Assembly (NCBI GenBank): GCA_002353975.1
Contig: DEKQ01000055.1
Location: 21,763-28,900 of the forward strand
Direction of reading: 5' to 3'
Length of the DNA: 7,138 bases
From: Prevotellaceae bacterium UBA2718
Lineage (GTDB): Bacteria > Bacteroidota > Bacteroidia > Bacteroidales > Bacteroidaceae
The position numbers and the translations under genes are program-made. The number at the start of each line of letters is the position of its first letter. The first letter of the stretch is position 1. Positions 1 through 5,670 of the stretch are shown one piece after another. The notes under the pieces were generated by a model. That model did not search any database and was not told the DNA's origin. It saw only the letters and a list, made by a program, of their open reading frames with translations.

Positions 1-2139
1 AACAAGCACGACAACTTCTGGGAAATGGGTGACACAGGTCCATGTGGCCCTTGCTCAGAGTTGCACGTTGACTCCCGTCCCGCAGAGGAGAAGGCCAAAG
101 TGCCAGGACGCGAGCTGGTGAACAAGGATGACCCTCAGGTGATTGAGATATGGAACCTTGTCTTCATGCAGTACAACCGTAAGGCTGACGGCTCCCTTGA
201 GTCTCTGCCTGCCAAGGTGATTGATACCGGTATGGGCTTTGAGCGCCTCGTGCGCACCCTGCAGGGCAAGACTTCCAACTATGATACTGACATCTTCCAG
301 CCACTCATTCAGGCTATGGCCGGTATGGCAGGCTGCAAATACGGCGATGATGAGAAGAAGGACATAGCCCTGCGCGTTATCGTTGACCATGTGCGTGCCA
401 TTGCCTTTGCCATTGCTGACGGTCAGTTGCCGTCTAATGCGAAGGCCGGCTACGTTATTCGTCGCATACTGCGTCGTGCCGTGCGCTATGGATACACTTT
501 CCTCGGACAGAAAGAGGCATTTATCTATAAGCTCGTGCCAACCCTCGTTGAAGAGATGGGCGATGCCTTCCCCGAGCTGCCTGCACAGCAGAAGCTCATC
601 ATGAAGGTGATGCAGGAGGAGGAGAGCTCTTTCCTGCGTACCCTCGACAAGGGCATCATGCTCTTGCAGAATGTCATCGACGAGACAAAGGCTGCGGGAC
701 AGACAGAGATAGCCGGTGACAAGGCCTTCACCTTGTTTGACACATACGGATTTCCACTTGACCTCACTGAGCTCATCTGCCGTGAGCAGGGTATGACGCT
801 CGATGAGGAGGGCTTCAACAAGTGCATGGAGCAGCAGAGAAGCCGTGCACGCAATGCCGCGGAGGTTCATCTCGGCGACTGGGTAGTACTCTCTGAAGCA
901 GAGTCCAACTTCGTGGGATATGACTATACGGAGTACCCCTGCCATGTTGTGAAGTATCGCGAGGTGAAGCAGAAGAAGGGCGTTGCATACGAGATGATTC
1001 TTGACCAGACACCGTTCTACGGCGAGATGGGCGGCGAGGTAGGCGATACCGGCGTGCTCGTATCTGAGAATGAGGAGATAAAGGTGCTTGACACGAAAAA
1101 GGAGAACGGCGTATCTATACACATTGTCGATAAGATACCTGAGAATGTGGAAGCAGAGTTCATGGCGTGCGTTGACACTGACCGTCGTCGTGCCATAGAG
1201 AGCAACCACAGCTGTACCCACCTCCTTGACCAGGCTCTGCGCGAGGTGCTTGGCTCACACGTTGAGCAGAAGGGCTCGCTCGTCACCGCCGAGGGTCTGC
1301 GCTTCGACTTCTCTCATTTTGAGAAGGTAACGCCAGAGCAGCTGCGTGAGGTGGAGCACATCGTCAATGAGCGCATACGCATGAACATACCGCTGGAGGA
1401 GTTCCGCGACACCCCGATAGAAGAGGCTCGCGAACTCGGCGCCATCGCCCTCTTTGGCGAGAAGTATGGCGATAAGGTCCGCGTCGTGAAGTTCGGCAAC
1501 AGTGTAGAGTTCTGTGGTGGCTGCCACGTTAAGGCAACGGGCCAGATAGGCATGGTGCGCATCGTGTCCGAGAGTTCCATCGCTGCCGGTGTGCGCCGCA
1601 TAGAGGCCATCACGGGCAAGCAGGTAGAGGATATGCTTGACAAGATGCAGGACTTTATGGTTGACCTCAAGGGCCTCTTCAACAATGCGCCTAACCTGAT
1701 GCAAACCATCGAGAAGGCAATCTCTGAGAATAAGGAGCTGCAGGAGCAGGTCAATGAGTTCAAGGCTCAGAAGGCCATGCAGCTGAAGGACGATATGGTG
1801 GCACAGGCAAAGGATGTCAATGGCATCAAGGTAATCAGCGGCTTGCTGCCTGTTGATGCACAGAGTGCCAAGGACATCGCATTCTCCCTGCGTCAGCAGT
1901 TCACGGAAAATCTGCTTGTCGTAATCGGCTGCGCAGCAGATGGCAAGGCTACGCTTACCGTAGCATTGTCTGACAACCTTACCAAGGAAGGCAAGAATGC
2001 CGGCACCACGGTCCGTGAGGCAGGCAAGCTCATCCAGGGCGGCGGTGGTGGCCAGCCACACTTCGCTACTGCCGGTGGTAAGAATGCAGACGGCCTGAAG
2101 GCTGCCGTAGATAAAGTAATAGAGGTAATAACAGCGTAA
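1..2139 (+). CDS. alaS: Alanine--tRNA ligase, 5'-truncated by the window edge
   Basis: Cytoplasmic class II aminoacyl-tRNA synthetase that charges tRNA-Ala with alanine and hydrolyses mischarged Ser- and Gly-tRNA-Ala. The reading frame is open from base 1 and gives 712 residues; family members are about 870-880 aa, so roughly 160 N-terminal residues lie outside. Seen, numbering from base 1: the end of the catalytic core with FWEMGDTGPCGPCSE near residues 7-21; class II motif 3 GMGFER from residue 77; the editing-domain zinc ligands HSCTH (His403, His407) and CGGCH (Cys505, His509), spaced as in characterised AlaRS; a charged helical linker around 540-605; and the C-terminal DHHA1 (C-Ala) motif GGGGGQPHFATAGG from residue 680. 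All key residues are present and no frameshift is visible. The stop is followed after 23 bp by the TPR gene with no terminator between, suggesting one transcript. Identification is secure. Confidence 0.98.
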   Translation, partial: NKHDNFWEMGDTGPCGPCSELHVDSRPAEEKAKVPGRELVNKDDPQVIEIWNLVFMQYNRKADGSLESLPAKVIDTGMGFERLVRTLQGKTSNYDTDIFQPLIQAMAGMAGCKYGDDEKKDIALRVIVDHVRAIAFAIADGQLPSNAKAGYVIRRILRRAVRYGYTFLGQKEAFIYKLVPTLVEEMGDAFPELPAQQKLIMKVMQEEESSFLRTLDKGIMLLQNVIDETKAAGQTEIAGDKAFTLFDTYGFPLDLTELICREQGMTLDEEGFNKCMEQQRSRARNAAEVHLGDWVVLSEAESNFVGYDYTEYPCHVVKYREVKQKKGVAYEMILDQTPFYGEMGGEVGDTGVLVSENEEIKVLDTKKENGVSIHIVDKIPENVEAEFMACVDTDRRRAIESNHSCTHLLDQALREVLGSHVEQKGSLVTAEGLRFDFSHFEKVTPEQLREVEHIVNERIRMNIPLEEFRDTPIEEARELGAIALFGEKYGDKVRVVKFGNSVEFCGGCHVKATGQIGMVRIVSESSIAAGVRRIEAITGKQVEDMLDKMQDFMVDLKGLFNNAPNLMQTIEKAISENKELQEQVNEFKAQKAMQLKDDMVAQAKDVNGIKVISGLLPVDAQSAKDIAFSLRQQFTENLLVVIGCAADGKATLTVALSDNLTKEGKNAGTTVREAGKLIQGGGGGQPHFATAGGKNADGLKAAVDKVIEVITA

Positions 2140-2162
2140 TAACGAAATAAAACAAACATACA

Positions 2163-2858
2163 ATGGCACAGAAAACAGTACAGCAGGCATCTGCTCCTGA
2201 GCAGACCCTCAACAAGCAAGAAGCTATTTTCATCAAGTATCGTAAGCAGATTATGAGTGTTGTGATTGCTGCTATAGTAATCATTGCAGGCATCGTCATC
2301 TACAAGAACTTCATCAGCGCACCCCGCGAGGACAAGGCTGCCACAGCCCTTGCCAAGGCTCAGGATGCTTTCGCACAGGAGAACTACGCAGCAGCGCTCA
2401 ATGGTGACAAGAACTTTGAAGGCTTTATCGCTATCTCAGAGAACTATGGCGGCACCGATGCAGCCAATCTGGCACGCGCTTACGCCGGCATCTGCTATGC
2501 CAAGACAGGCAAGTGGGCAGAGGCAGTGAAGTATCTCGAGGACTTCTCTACACAGGACGATGCCCTCATCAGCCCTGCTGTCACCGCTGCTCTTGGAAAC
2601 GCATACGCTAATACAGGTGACGTGGATAAGGCTATCAAGACCCTCCAGAAGGCAGCTGATATGGCAAACTCTGAGGCTCCAGACGGAATCTCCAACAGTC
2701 TTGCTCCAGCCTTCCTCATTCAGGCTGCTCGCCTGCTTGAGAGCCAGAAAAAGAACGATGAGGCTCTGAAAATCTATCAGACCATCAAGGAGAAGTACGT
2801 CAACAGCCCTGCGTCACAGGACATCGACAAGTACATCGAGCGTCTTAGCAATAAGTAA
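2163..2858 (+). CDS. Membrane-anchored tetratricopeptide repeat (TPR) protein, YfgM-like layout
   Basis: A 231-aa protein. Residues 1-30 are polar and basic near the membrane (KYRKQ), residues 31-50 form one hydrophobic helix (VVIAAIVIIAGIVIY), and the rest is soluble. The basic flank predicts an N-in topology with the C-terminal part in the periplasm. TPR-like helix pairs are visible at about 100-128 (ANLARAYAGICYAKTGKWAEA), 137-168 (AALGNAYANTGDVDKAIKTL) and 183-212 (FLIQAARLLESQKKNDEAL). A single N-terminal helix followed by periplasmic TPRs is the layout of YfgM, a chaperone-like partner of the Sec translocon in Proteobacteria. That role is an analogy here, not shown. Comparable TPR proteins occur widely in Bacteroidota. 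The ATG at 2163 sits after an A-rich stretch (aaacaaacataca) typical of the phylum and directly precedes the topogenic segment. It lies 23 bp after alaS and is probably co-transcribed. Confidence 0.85.
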   Translation: MAQKTVQQASAPEQTLNKQEAIFIKYRKQIMSVVIAAIVIIAGIVIYKNFISAPREDKAATALAKAQDAFAQENYAAALNGDKNFEGFIAISENYGGTDAANLARAYAGICYAKTGKWAEAVKYLEDFSTQDDALISPAVTAALGNAYANTGDVDKAIKTLQKAADMANSEAPDGISNSLAPAFLIQAARLLESQKKNDEALKIYQTIKEKYVNSPASQDIDKYIERLSNK

Positions 2859-2870
2859 ACTAAGTTTTCA

Positions 2871-2983
2871 GTAGTTAAGTAGTTAAGCAGTCAAGACATT
2901 AGACGGAGCTGTCTTCAACCTGTTATAGAAGTTACTCCTATGAGGCACTCGGTATGGTCTTAACTCCTTGACTCCTTAACTCC
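2871..2983. repeat. Inverted array of 8-bp units (3 + 3) around a 59-nt spacer
   Basis: Left arm 2871-2897 reads gtagttaa, gtagttaa, gcagtcaa, then gac. Right arm 2957-2983 reads gtc, then ttaactcc, ttgactcc, ttaactcc. Folded together, the 27-nt arms give about 22 Watson-Crick pairs plus one G-U, with one mismatch recurring at the second position of every unit. The spacer is 2898-2956. No T-run follows the right arm on the plus strand, so this is not a standard intrinsic terminator. It fills most of the gap between the TPR gene and the lipoprotein gene. Confidence 0.75.
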
Positions 2984-3029
2984 TGATTACTTGCAAAAAA
3001 ATAACCCTCTAAAACCTGAAAAAAAATAT

Positions 3030-3554
3030 ATGAGGTCATTTCTTCTTATAGCTTGTGCCCTCATGGCATTTGTATCCTGTAAACAGAAAGTGCAGGACGA
3101 GAACATTATCGTTGATAAGGTAGTAACAAAAAAAATCGAGGCAAACCAGAAGATGGAGGACTCTGAGCAGAATGGCAGCTTCCAATGGATCAAAGGAGCG
3201 GACTATCGATACACCATCCAGCGTGCTGCTTCCGATTCTCTCCCGCATGTCGTAAATCACGACATCCCTTACACCGACAACACCATCACTCTGTCTATCA
3301 AACGCTCAAACGGCTCTGTCTTTTTCACTAAGACCTTTACGAAGGAGAACTTCTCACCCGTCCTGCCTAAACAGTTCATGGAGAGCGGTGTGCTCCTGAG
3401 CATGAACTTCAACAAGGTGGTTGATAACGAGGCCTTCTTTGTGGTCAGCGTAGGTTCTCCTGACGAGAACAACGAGGAGTTCTGCTATGCGCAGCTGGTG
3501 CTCGACAATTACGGCAAGACCCGTGCTGAAGCCTACAACGAAGCAATGGAGTAG
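3030..3554 (+). CDS. Small predicted lipoprotein of unknown function
   Basis: A 174-aa protein. Residues 1-16 form a signal peptide (MRSFLLIACALMAFVS) ending at Cys17, a loose Bacteroidota-type lipobox (FVSC), so a lipoprotein exported by Sec and cleaved by signal peptidase II is predicted. The mature part is polar, with beta-strand-like patches at about 84-104 (TITLSIKRSNGSVFFTKTF), 120-142 and 150-160, and no catalytic motif I recognise. It resembles the DUF4738-type small lipoproteins of Prevotella in size and feel, but I cannot confirm that family. Right after the cysteine, KQKVQDE ends in acidic residues, which might influence surface exposure; this is weak. The ATG at 3030 is chosen because it starts the signal peptide directly. 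An in-frame TTG at 2991 would add 13 polar residues ahead of it and overlap the end of the octamer region. A terminator follows at 3654. Confidence 0.8.
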   Translation: MRSFLLIACALMAFVSCKQKVQDENIIVDKVVTKKIEANQKMEDSEQNGSFQWIKGADYRYTIQRAASDSLPHVVNHDIPYTDNTITLSIKRSNGSVFFTKTFTKENFSPVLPKQFMESGVLLSMNFNKVVDNEAFFVVSVGSPDENNEEFCYAQLVLDNYGKTRAEAYNEAME

Positions 3555-3560
3555 CGGTTA

Positions 3561-3637
3561 AATGAATAATGCAAAATTCAGAATGCAAAATTCAGAATTA
3601 AGAATGCAGGATTTATAATGCAAAATCCATAACTTAG
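3561..3637. repeat. Degenerate tandem array of 7-bp units (11 units)
   Basis: From 3561 the sequence divides into heptamers without gaps: aatgaat, aatgcaa, aattcag, aatgcaa, aattcag, aattaag, aatgcag, gatttat, aatgcaa, aatccat, aacttag. Positions 3568-3581 and 3582-3595 are an exact 14-bp tandem duplication (aatgcaaaattcag). Most units begin with aa, and aatgcaa occurs three times. The array starts 7 bp after the lipoprotein stop codon and ends just before the terminator hairpin. No coding potential is seen. Confidence 0.75.
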
Positions 3638-3653
3638 TTATGTCTCTACATAC

Positions 3654-3690
3654 AAATAGGCGAAGCCATTACGGTTTCGCCTATTTTTTA
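3654..3690 (+). terminator. Intrinsic terminator after the lipoprotein gene
   Basis: Stem 3654-3667 (aaataggcgaagcc) pairs with 3673-3686 (ggtttcgcctattt) over 14 bp with one G-U, closed by the 5-nt loop attac. The right arm runs into six consecutive T residues ending at 3689. It serves plus-strand transcription from the lipoprotein gene. It also lies about 80 bp beyond the rdgB stop on the opposite strand, where only a short U-run (ttt) would follow, so two-way use is possible but weaker. Confidence 0.9.
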
Positions 3691-3711
3691 TATTGCTCCA
3701 AACATTCTAAG

Positions 3712-3747
3712 CACGAAGTGATTAGTGCAATTTGTGTAATTCGTGGT
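3712..3747. repeat. Short degenerate 9-bp repeat with inverted ends
   Basis: Three adjacent 9-mers are visible: attagtgca (3721-3729), atttgtgta (3730-3738) and attcgtggt (3739-3747), fitting a loose attNgtgNa pattern. They are preceded by cacgaagtg (3712-3720). The ends cacgaa (3712-3717) and ttcgtg (3740-3745) are exact reverse complements and could form a weak hairpin. It lies between the terminator and the rdgB stop codon. Sequences like attcgtgtaattcgtg seem common in Bacteroidota intergenic DNA, from memory only. Confidence 0.5.
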
Positions 3748-3768
3748 TAAATTCAAGACTTATGCTGT

Positions 3769-4398
3769 TCAGTCGTTTTTCGTCAGGAAATCCACGAGTT
3801 TTGCTGTTGCCCTGCCTCGGTGCGATATGTGGTTCTTTTCCTCTGCCGACATTTCTGCAAAGGTGACGATGTGCTCGTCGGGCAGGAATATGGGGTCGTA
3901 TCCGAAGCCCTCTGCCCCGTGGCGCTCCGTAGTGATTTTGCCCTTCACGATGCCCTCGAAGAGGTGCTCATCTCCGTCCTGTATCAGTGCTATGACGGTG
4001 CGGAACTGTGCACTGCGGTCAGCCTGTCTCTGTAGCGCATCAAGCAGTTTGCGCATATTTGCTTCAGAGTCGTGGTCGTCAGCTGCTCCCCATCGGTTCG
4101 CTCCGTCAGCAGATAAGTCCTCAGGAAGGGAGGCATAGCGGGCAGAGAACACTCCCGGCGCACCGCCAAGGGCAGTCACCTCCAAGCCCGTATCGTCGGC
4201 AAAGCAGTCATAATGGTAATGCTCATAGACATATCTCGCCTTCTCCAGGGCGTTGCCCTCCAAAGTGTCATGCGTCTCGGGCAGTTCTTCGTGGCAACCG
4301 ATGTCGCTGAGTGATAACACTTCGTATGAATCGCCAATAATCTGACGCACTTCGGTCAGTTTGTGGCTGTTGTTTGTTGCAAAAACCAGTTTCTTCAT
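3769..4398 (-). CDS. rdgB: Non-canonical purine NTP pyrophosphatase (RdgB/HAM1 family), ITPase
   Basis: A cytoplasmic house-cleaning enzyme of 209 aa that hydrolyses dITP, ITP and XTP to the monophosphate and pyrophosphate, keeping deaminated purines out of DNA and RNA. Family motifs are in order: the substrate-binding N-terminus FATNNSHKLTEV (residues 6-17), ENA-type helix EGNALEKAR (47-55), FADDTGLEV with Asp68/Asp69 (66-74; Asp69 corresponds to the catalytic Asp of E. coli RdgB), GGAPGVFSARY (78-88), GFGYDPIF (164-171) and SHRGRA (192-197). After SARY there are about 16 extra residues (roughly 89-108, containing DLSADGANRWGAADD) before the usual DSEANMRKLL helix, where E. coli RdgB has a short link. 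The ATG at 4398 gives the canonical KKLVFATNN start. The gene stands alone, convergent with the lipoprotein gene, and has its own promoter-like site upstream. Identification is secure. Confidence 0.97.
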   Translation of the reverse strand: MKKLVFATNNSHKLTEVRQIIGDSYEVLSLSDIGCHEELPETHDTLEGNALEKARYVYEHYHYDCFADDTGLEVTALGGAPGVFSARYASLPEDLSADGANRWGAADDHDSEANMRKLLDALQRQADRSAQFRTVIALIQDGDEHLFEGIVKGKITTERHGAEGFGYDPIFLPDEHIVTFAEMSAEEKNHISHRGRATAKLVDFLTKND

Positions 4399-4488
4399 TC
4401 TATTTTCTGTTTTGTTCTTCTATGTTATGTTCAGATATGCTCTTCTCCCTTATGTTCTGTTATGAGGAACAAGAGGTTGAATAGCCCA

Positions 4489-4496
4489 CAAAGGTA
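4489..4496 (-). promoter_or_regulatory. Bacteroidota -7 element upstream of rdgB
   Basis: On the minus strand this is TACCTTTG, an exact match to the Bacteroidota -7 consensus TAnnTTTG read by the primary sigma factor. Transcription would begin a few bases downstream, near 4484, leaving an untranslated leader of about 85 nt before the rdgB ATG at 4398. No good -33 TTTG is seen at the expected 19-21 bp upstream, so the call rests on the -7 match and its position. Confidence 0.6.
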
Positions 4497-4593
4497 CAAA
4501 TTCTATTGAAATAATGCTCCATCAAGCAGGAAAAATCGCAGAGAGTAGGCTGTTTTTTATGGTTTTTTAGTGAAAAGTGCCGCATGATCTTAC

Positions 4594-4890
4594 TCAACTT
4601 TCGCAGAATCCTTGTGCTTTTATTCGCCAAGCGAGTAATATTCTTAACATGAATGCCCAGCTCTGGTAGTTTTTATAACGGAGTCTATTAATTTCTGTCC
4701 CTTTTCCGTCCTTCATTTCTGTTTGCAAAGTTACTAATAATTTCTGTCCGTTTCTGAAAAACGCGAAAAAACTGCTCCACTTTAACATCTGTTTACGCGG
4801 AGTTTTAACATTTCAACATCCTCGAATCATCGCATGGCAATGGTAGGTGAACAAGGCCCTAAAAGCACGTAAATAACAAGATAATCGCAT
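4594..4890 (-). other. Interrupted minus-strand frame, possible repeat-derived small ORFs
   Basis: One minus-strand frame stays open over 99 codons apart from a single TGA at 4813-4815. The upstream part (ATG at 4890) gives 25 residues beginning MRLSCYLRAF. The downstream part (ATG at 4788) gives 64 residues beginning MLKWSSFFAF and ending IKAQGFCES. Neither has a domain, signal peptide or membrane segment that I recognise, and composition is rich in aromatic, Cys and Arg residues, as expected of chance translation. The -7-like site at 4726-4733 lies inside the second part. I favour a dispersed non-coding repeat or a decayed ORF over a functional gene. Certainty is low. Confidence 0.25.
4689..4749 (-). 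promoter_or_regulatory. Promoter-like -7 element flanked by repeated ggacagaaatta boxes
   Basis: Minus-strand TAACTTTG at 4733-4726 matches TAnnTTTG exactly. The 12-bp box taatttctgtcc (minus: ggacagaaatta) occurs exactly at 4689-4700 and 4738-4749, on either side of it, and a shorter copy (atttctgt) at 4714-4721 sits about where transcription would start. This spacing could suit an operator, or simply reflect local duplication. The nearest downstream gene is rdgB, about 320 bp away. A near-match to the -33 box (TTTC) lies about 22 bp upstream, slightly too far. Confidence 0.35.
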
Positions 4891-4901
4891 TGAGATAACC
4901 C

Positions 4902-4922
4902 CCTAAAAACAAAGGTTTTAGG
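4902..4922. other. Small hairpin in the rdgB-rplM spacer
   Basis: cctaaaa (4902-4908) and ttttagg (4916-4922) are perfect reverse complements around the 7-nt loop acaaagg. The sequence continues without a T-run on either strand, so it is not a clear terminator. No function is assigned. Confidence 0.4.
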
Positions 4923-5067
4923 CTGCAAAACACCCGCTTTGAAAACGGCTGAAAATGTGGGAGTTATGAGGGATAATAATGGATGAGTGAATATGGACGA
5001 GGGATGAAGGCTCGTTTGTAGTATTAACGAATGAAAGGTTTGTTAACTTTTGTGTAAAATCACAAAG

Positions 5068-5215
5068 GTACCATTGTACCATTGTACCATTGTACCATTT
5101 AGTAAAAAATAAAATTATTTCTATATATAATAATGTACGCGCGAGTATGTATATAATAATGTGTTATATTCCCAAAAGGATTAAATGGTACTTTGGTACA
5201 ATGGTACAATGGTAC
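5068..5215. repeat. Large inverted repeat of 8-bp units (4 + 4) around an 84-nt AT-rich spacer
   Basis: Left arm 5068-5099 is four exact copies of gtaccatt. Right arm 5184-5215 is aatggtac, tttggtac, aatggtac, aatggtac, the reverse complement with only two mismatches over 32 bp. Pairing extends a few more bases outward (aaag at 5064-5067 with tttt after 5215) and one base inward. The spacer 5100-5183 is AT-rich apart from a short tacgcgcga stretch near 5137-5145 and contains an exact 13-bp direct repeat, tatataataatgt, at 5124-5136 and 5150-5162. The left arm merges on the minus strand with TACCTTTG (5070-5063), a possible -7 element. No transposase or coding frame is associated. Confidence 0.85.
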
Positions 5216-5229
5216 TTTTTAGTTTTGTT

Positions 5230-5258
5230 ACAAGAAAAATGCAAGTACTTTTTCTTGT
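5230..5258. other. 10-bp perfect hairpin beside the octamer inverted repeat
   Basis: acaagaaaaa (5230-5239) pairs perfectly with tttttcttgt (5249-5258) around the 9-nt loop tgcaagtac. It is AT-rich, with the T-run inside the stem rather than after it, so terminator function is doubtful on either strand. It starts 14 bp after the inverted repeat and might belong to the same element. Confidence 0.5.
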
Positions 5259-5410
5259 GTATCTCAAAACTTAATCGTATCTTTTTAAGCGATACCTGAA
5301 AACCTGTCCAGGGTTCTATCGTCGGCTTGTCATGGGGGAGGTAGATGTTAAAAAAACGTAAAAACGAAAACTGCGATGCCTGTTCGCGTGTGTATGTGAG
5401 GAAAAATTAG

Positions 5411-5418
5411 TACCTTTG
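5411..5418 (+). promoter_or_regulatory. Promoter -7 element of the rplM-rpsI-rpsB operon
   Basis: TACCTTTG matches the Bacteroidota consensus TAnnTTTG exactly and is followed by CACCCGC, a context I associate with ribosomal promoters of this phylum. A-rich tracts at 5350-5370 lie upstream and could act like an UP element. The -33 box is poor: only ttcg at about 5383-5386 is near the expected position. Transcription should begin near 5423-5425. Confidence 0.8.
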
Positions 5419-5423
5419 CACCC

Positions 5424-5670
5424 GCAAATTTTGGACACCCGAGTCCGCAGAGGTTCTTCAGCAGGCAGGGATTTATGGTAATCCCGTATGTATTCAGATG
5501 CCTGCAAGGCCTTAAAATAAGGGTTGTTAGAGCCCGCCAGGGGGAAGTCTTAGAGCCCCCGCAAGAAATGGGAAATGGTGTTAATAGTCGTGCGTTTGGC
5601 CGCGCCGATGGTTAGTGAATCCGTTGTCCCGGGAAGAATTAAAAAAATAAAAAGACAGAAAACTGAAAGA
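5424..5670 (+). promoter_or_regulatory. Structured 5' leader of rplM, candidate ribosomal-protein autoregulatory RNA
   Basis: About 245 nt separate the predicted transcription start from the rplM ATG. Foldable elements in order: ggac/gtcc (5433-5436 with 5443-5446, loop acccga); a two-tier hairpin with outer stem gcaggca/tgcctgc (5461-5467 with 5499-5505) and inner stem gggatt/aatccc (5468-5473 with 5480-5485); gggtt/agccc (5521-5525 with 5531-5535); ggggg/ccccc (5540-5544 with 5556-5560); and ttggc/gccga (5596-5600 with 5604-5608). The words ttagagccc recur at 5528-5536 and 5550-5558. In E. coli, L13 represses its own rplM-rpsI operon at the leader, so a comparable role is plausible but inferred. 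I see no riboswitch I can name. Confidence 0.55.

Larger units (their letters stand above)
4399..5410. other. Gene-poor 1-kb region between rdgB and the rplM promoter
   Basis: No frame here has convincing protein features. It is more AT-rich than the flanking genes and holds the separately listed rdgB promoter, an interrupted minus-strand frame (4594-4890), a second minus-strand -7-like site (4726-4733), hairpins (4902-4922 and 5230-5258) and the octamer inverted repeat (5068-5215). A weaker foldable stretch at 5290-5321 pairs cgata with tatcg and aacct with gggtt. No tRNA, transposase remnant or CRISPR-like array is seen. Confidence 0.7.

Noticed and set aside
55..1221. 388-codon open frame on the minus strand opposite alaS
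   Set aside because: It lies entirely antisense to a certain gene; its Leu/His/Cys-rich translation has no domain and reflects the codon usage of alaS.
1255..2190. 311-codon minus-strand frame
   Set aside because: Antisense shadow of the alaS 3' end, same reasoning; no recognisable motif.
2984..2998. Possible promoter for the lipoprotein gene (tgattacttgc)
   Set aside because: It lacks one T of TAnnTTTG and no -33 box is present; too weak to call.
2991..3029. TTG start for the lipoprotein at 2991
   Set aside because: It would put 13 polar residues ahead of the signal peptide; ATG 3030 begins it correctly.
3743..4138. 131-codon plus-strand frame
   Set aside because: Antisense to rdgB, whose motifs are complete; Ser/Cys-rich shadow translation.
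5068..5099. CRISPR-like array
   Set aside because: Units are 8 bp and contiguous without spacers, and no cas gene is near.
5090..5299. 69-codon plus-strand frame through the octamer repeat
   Set aside because: It begins with TTG inside the repeat and its low-complexity I/Y/K-rich translation follows the AT-rich spacer; no initiation signal.
5575..5670. N-terminal extension of L13 from the ATG at 5575
   Set aside because: The 32 added residues are unlike any L13, and the DNA is the structured leader; the start at 5671 gives the family N-terminus and length.
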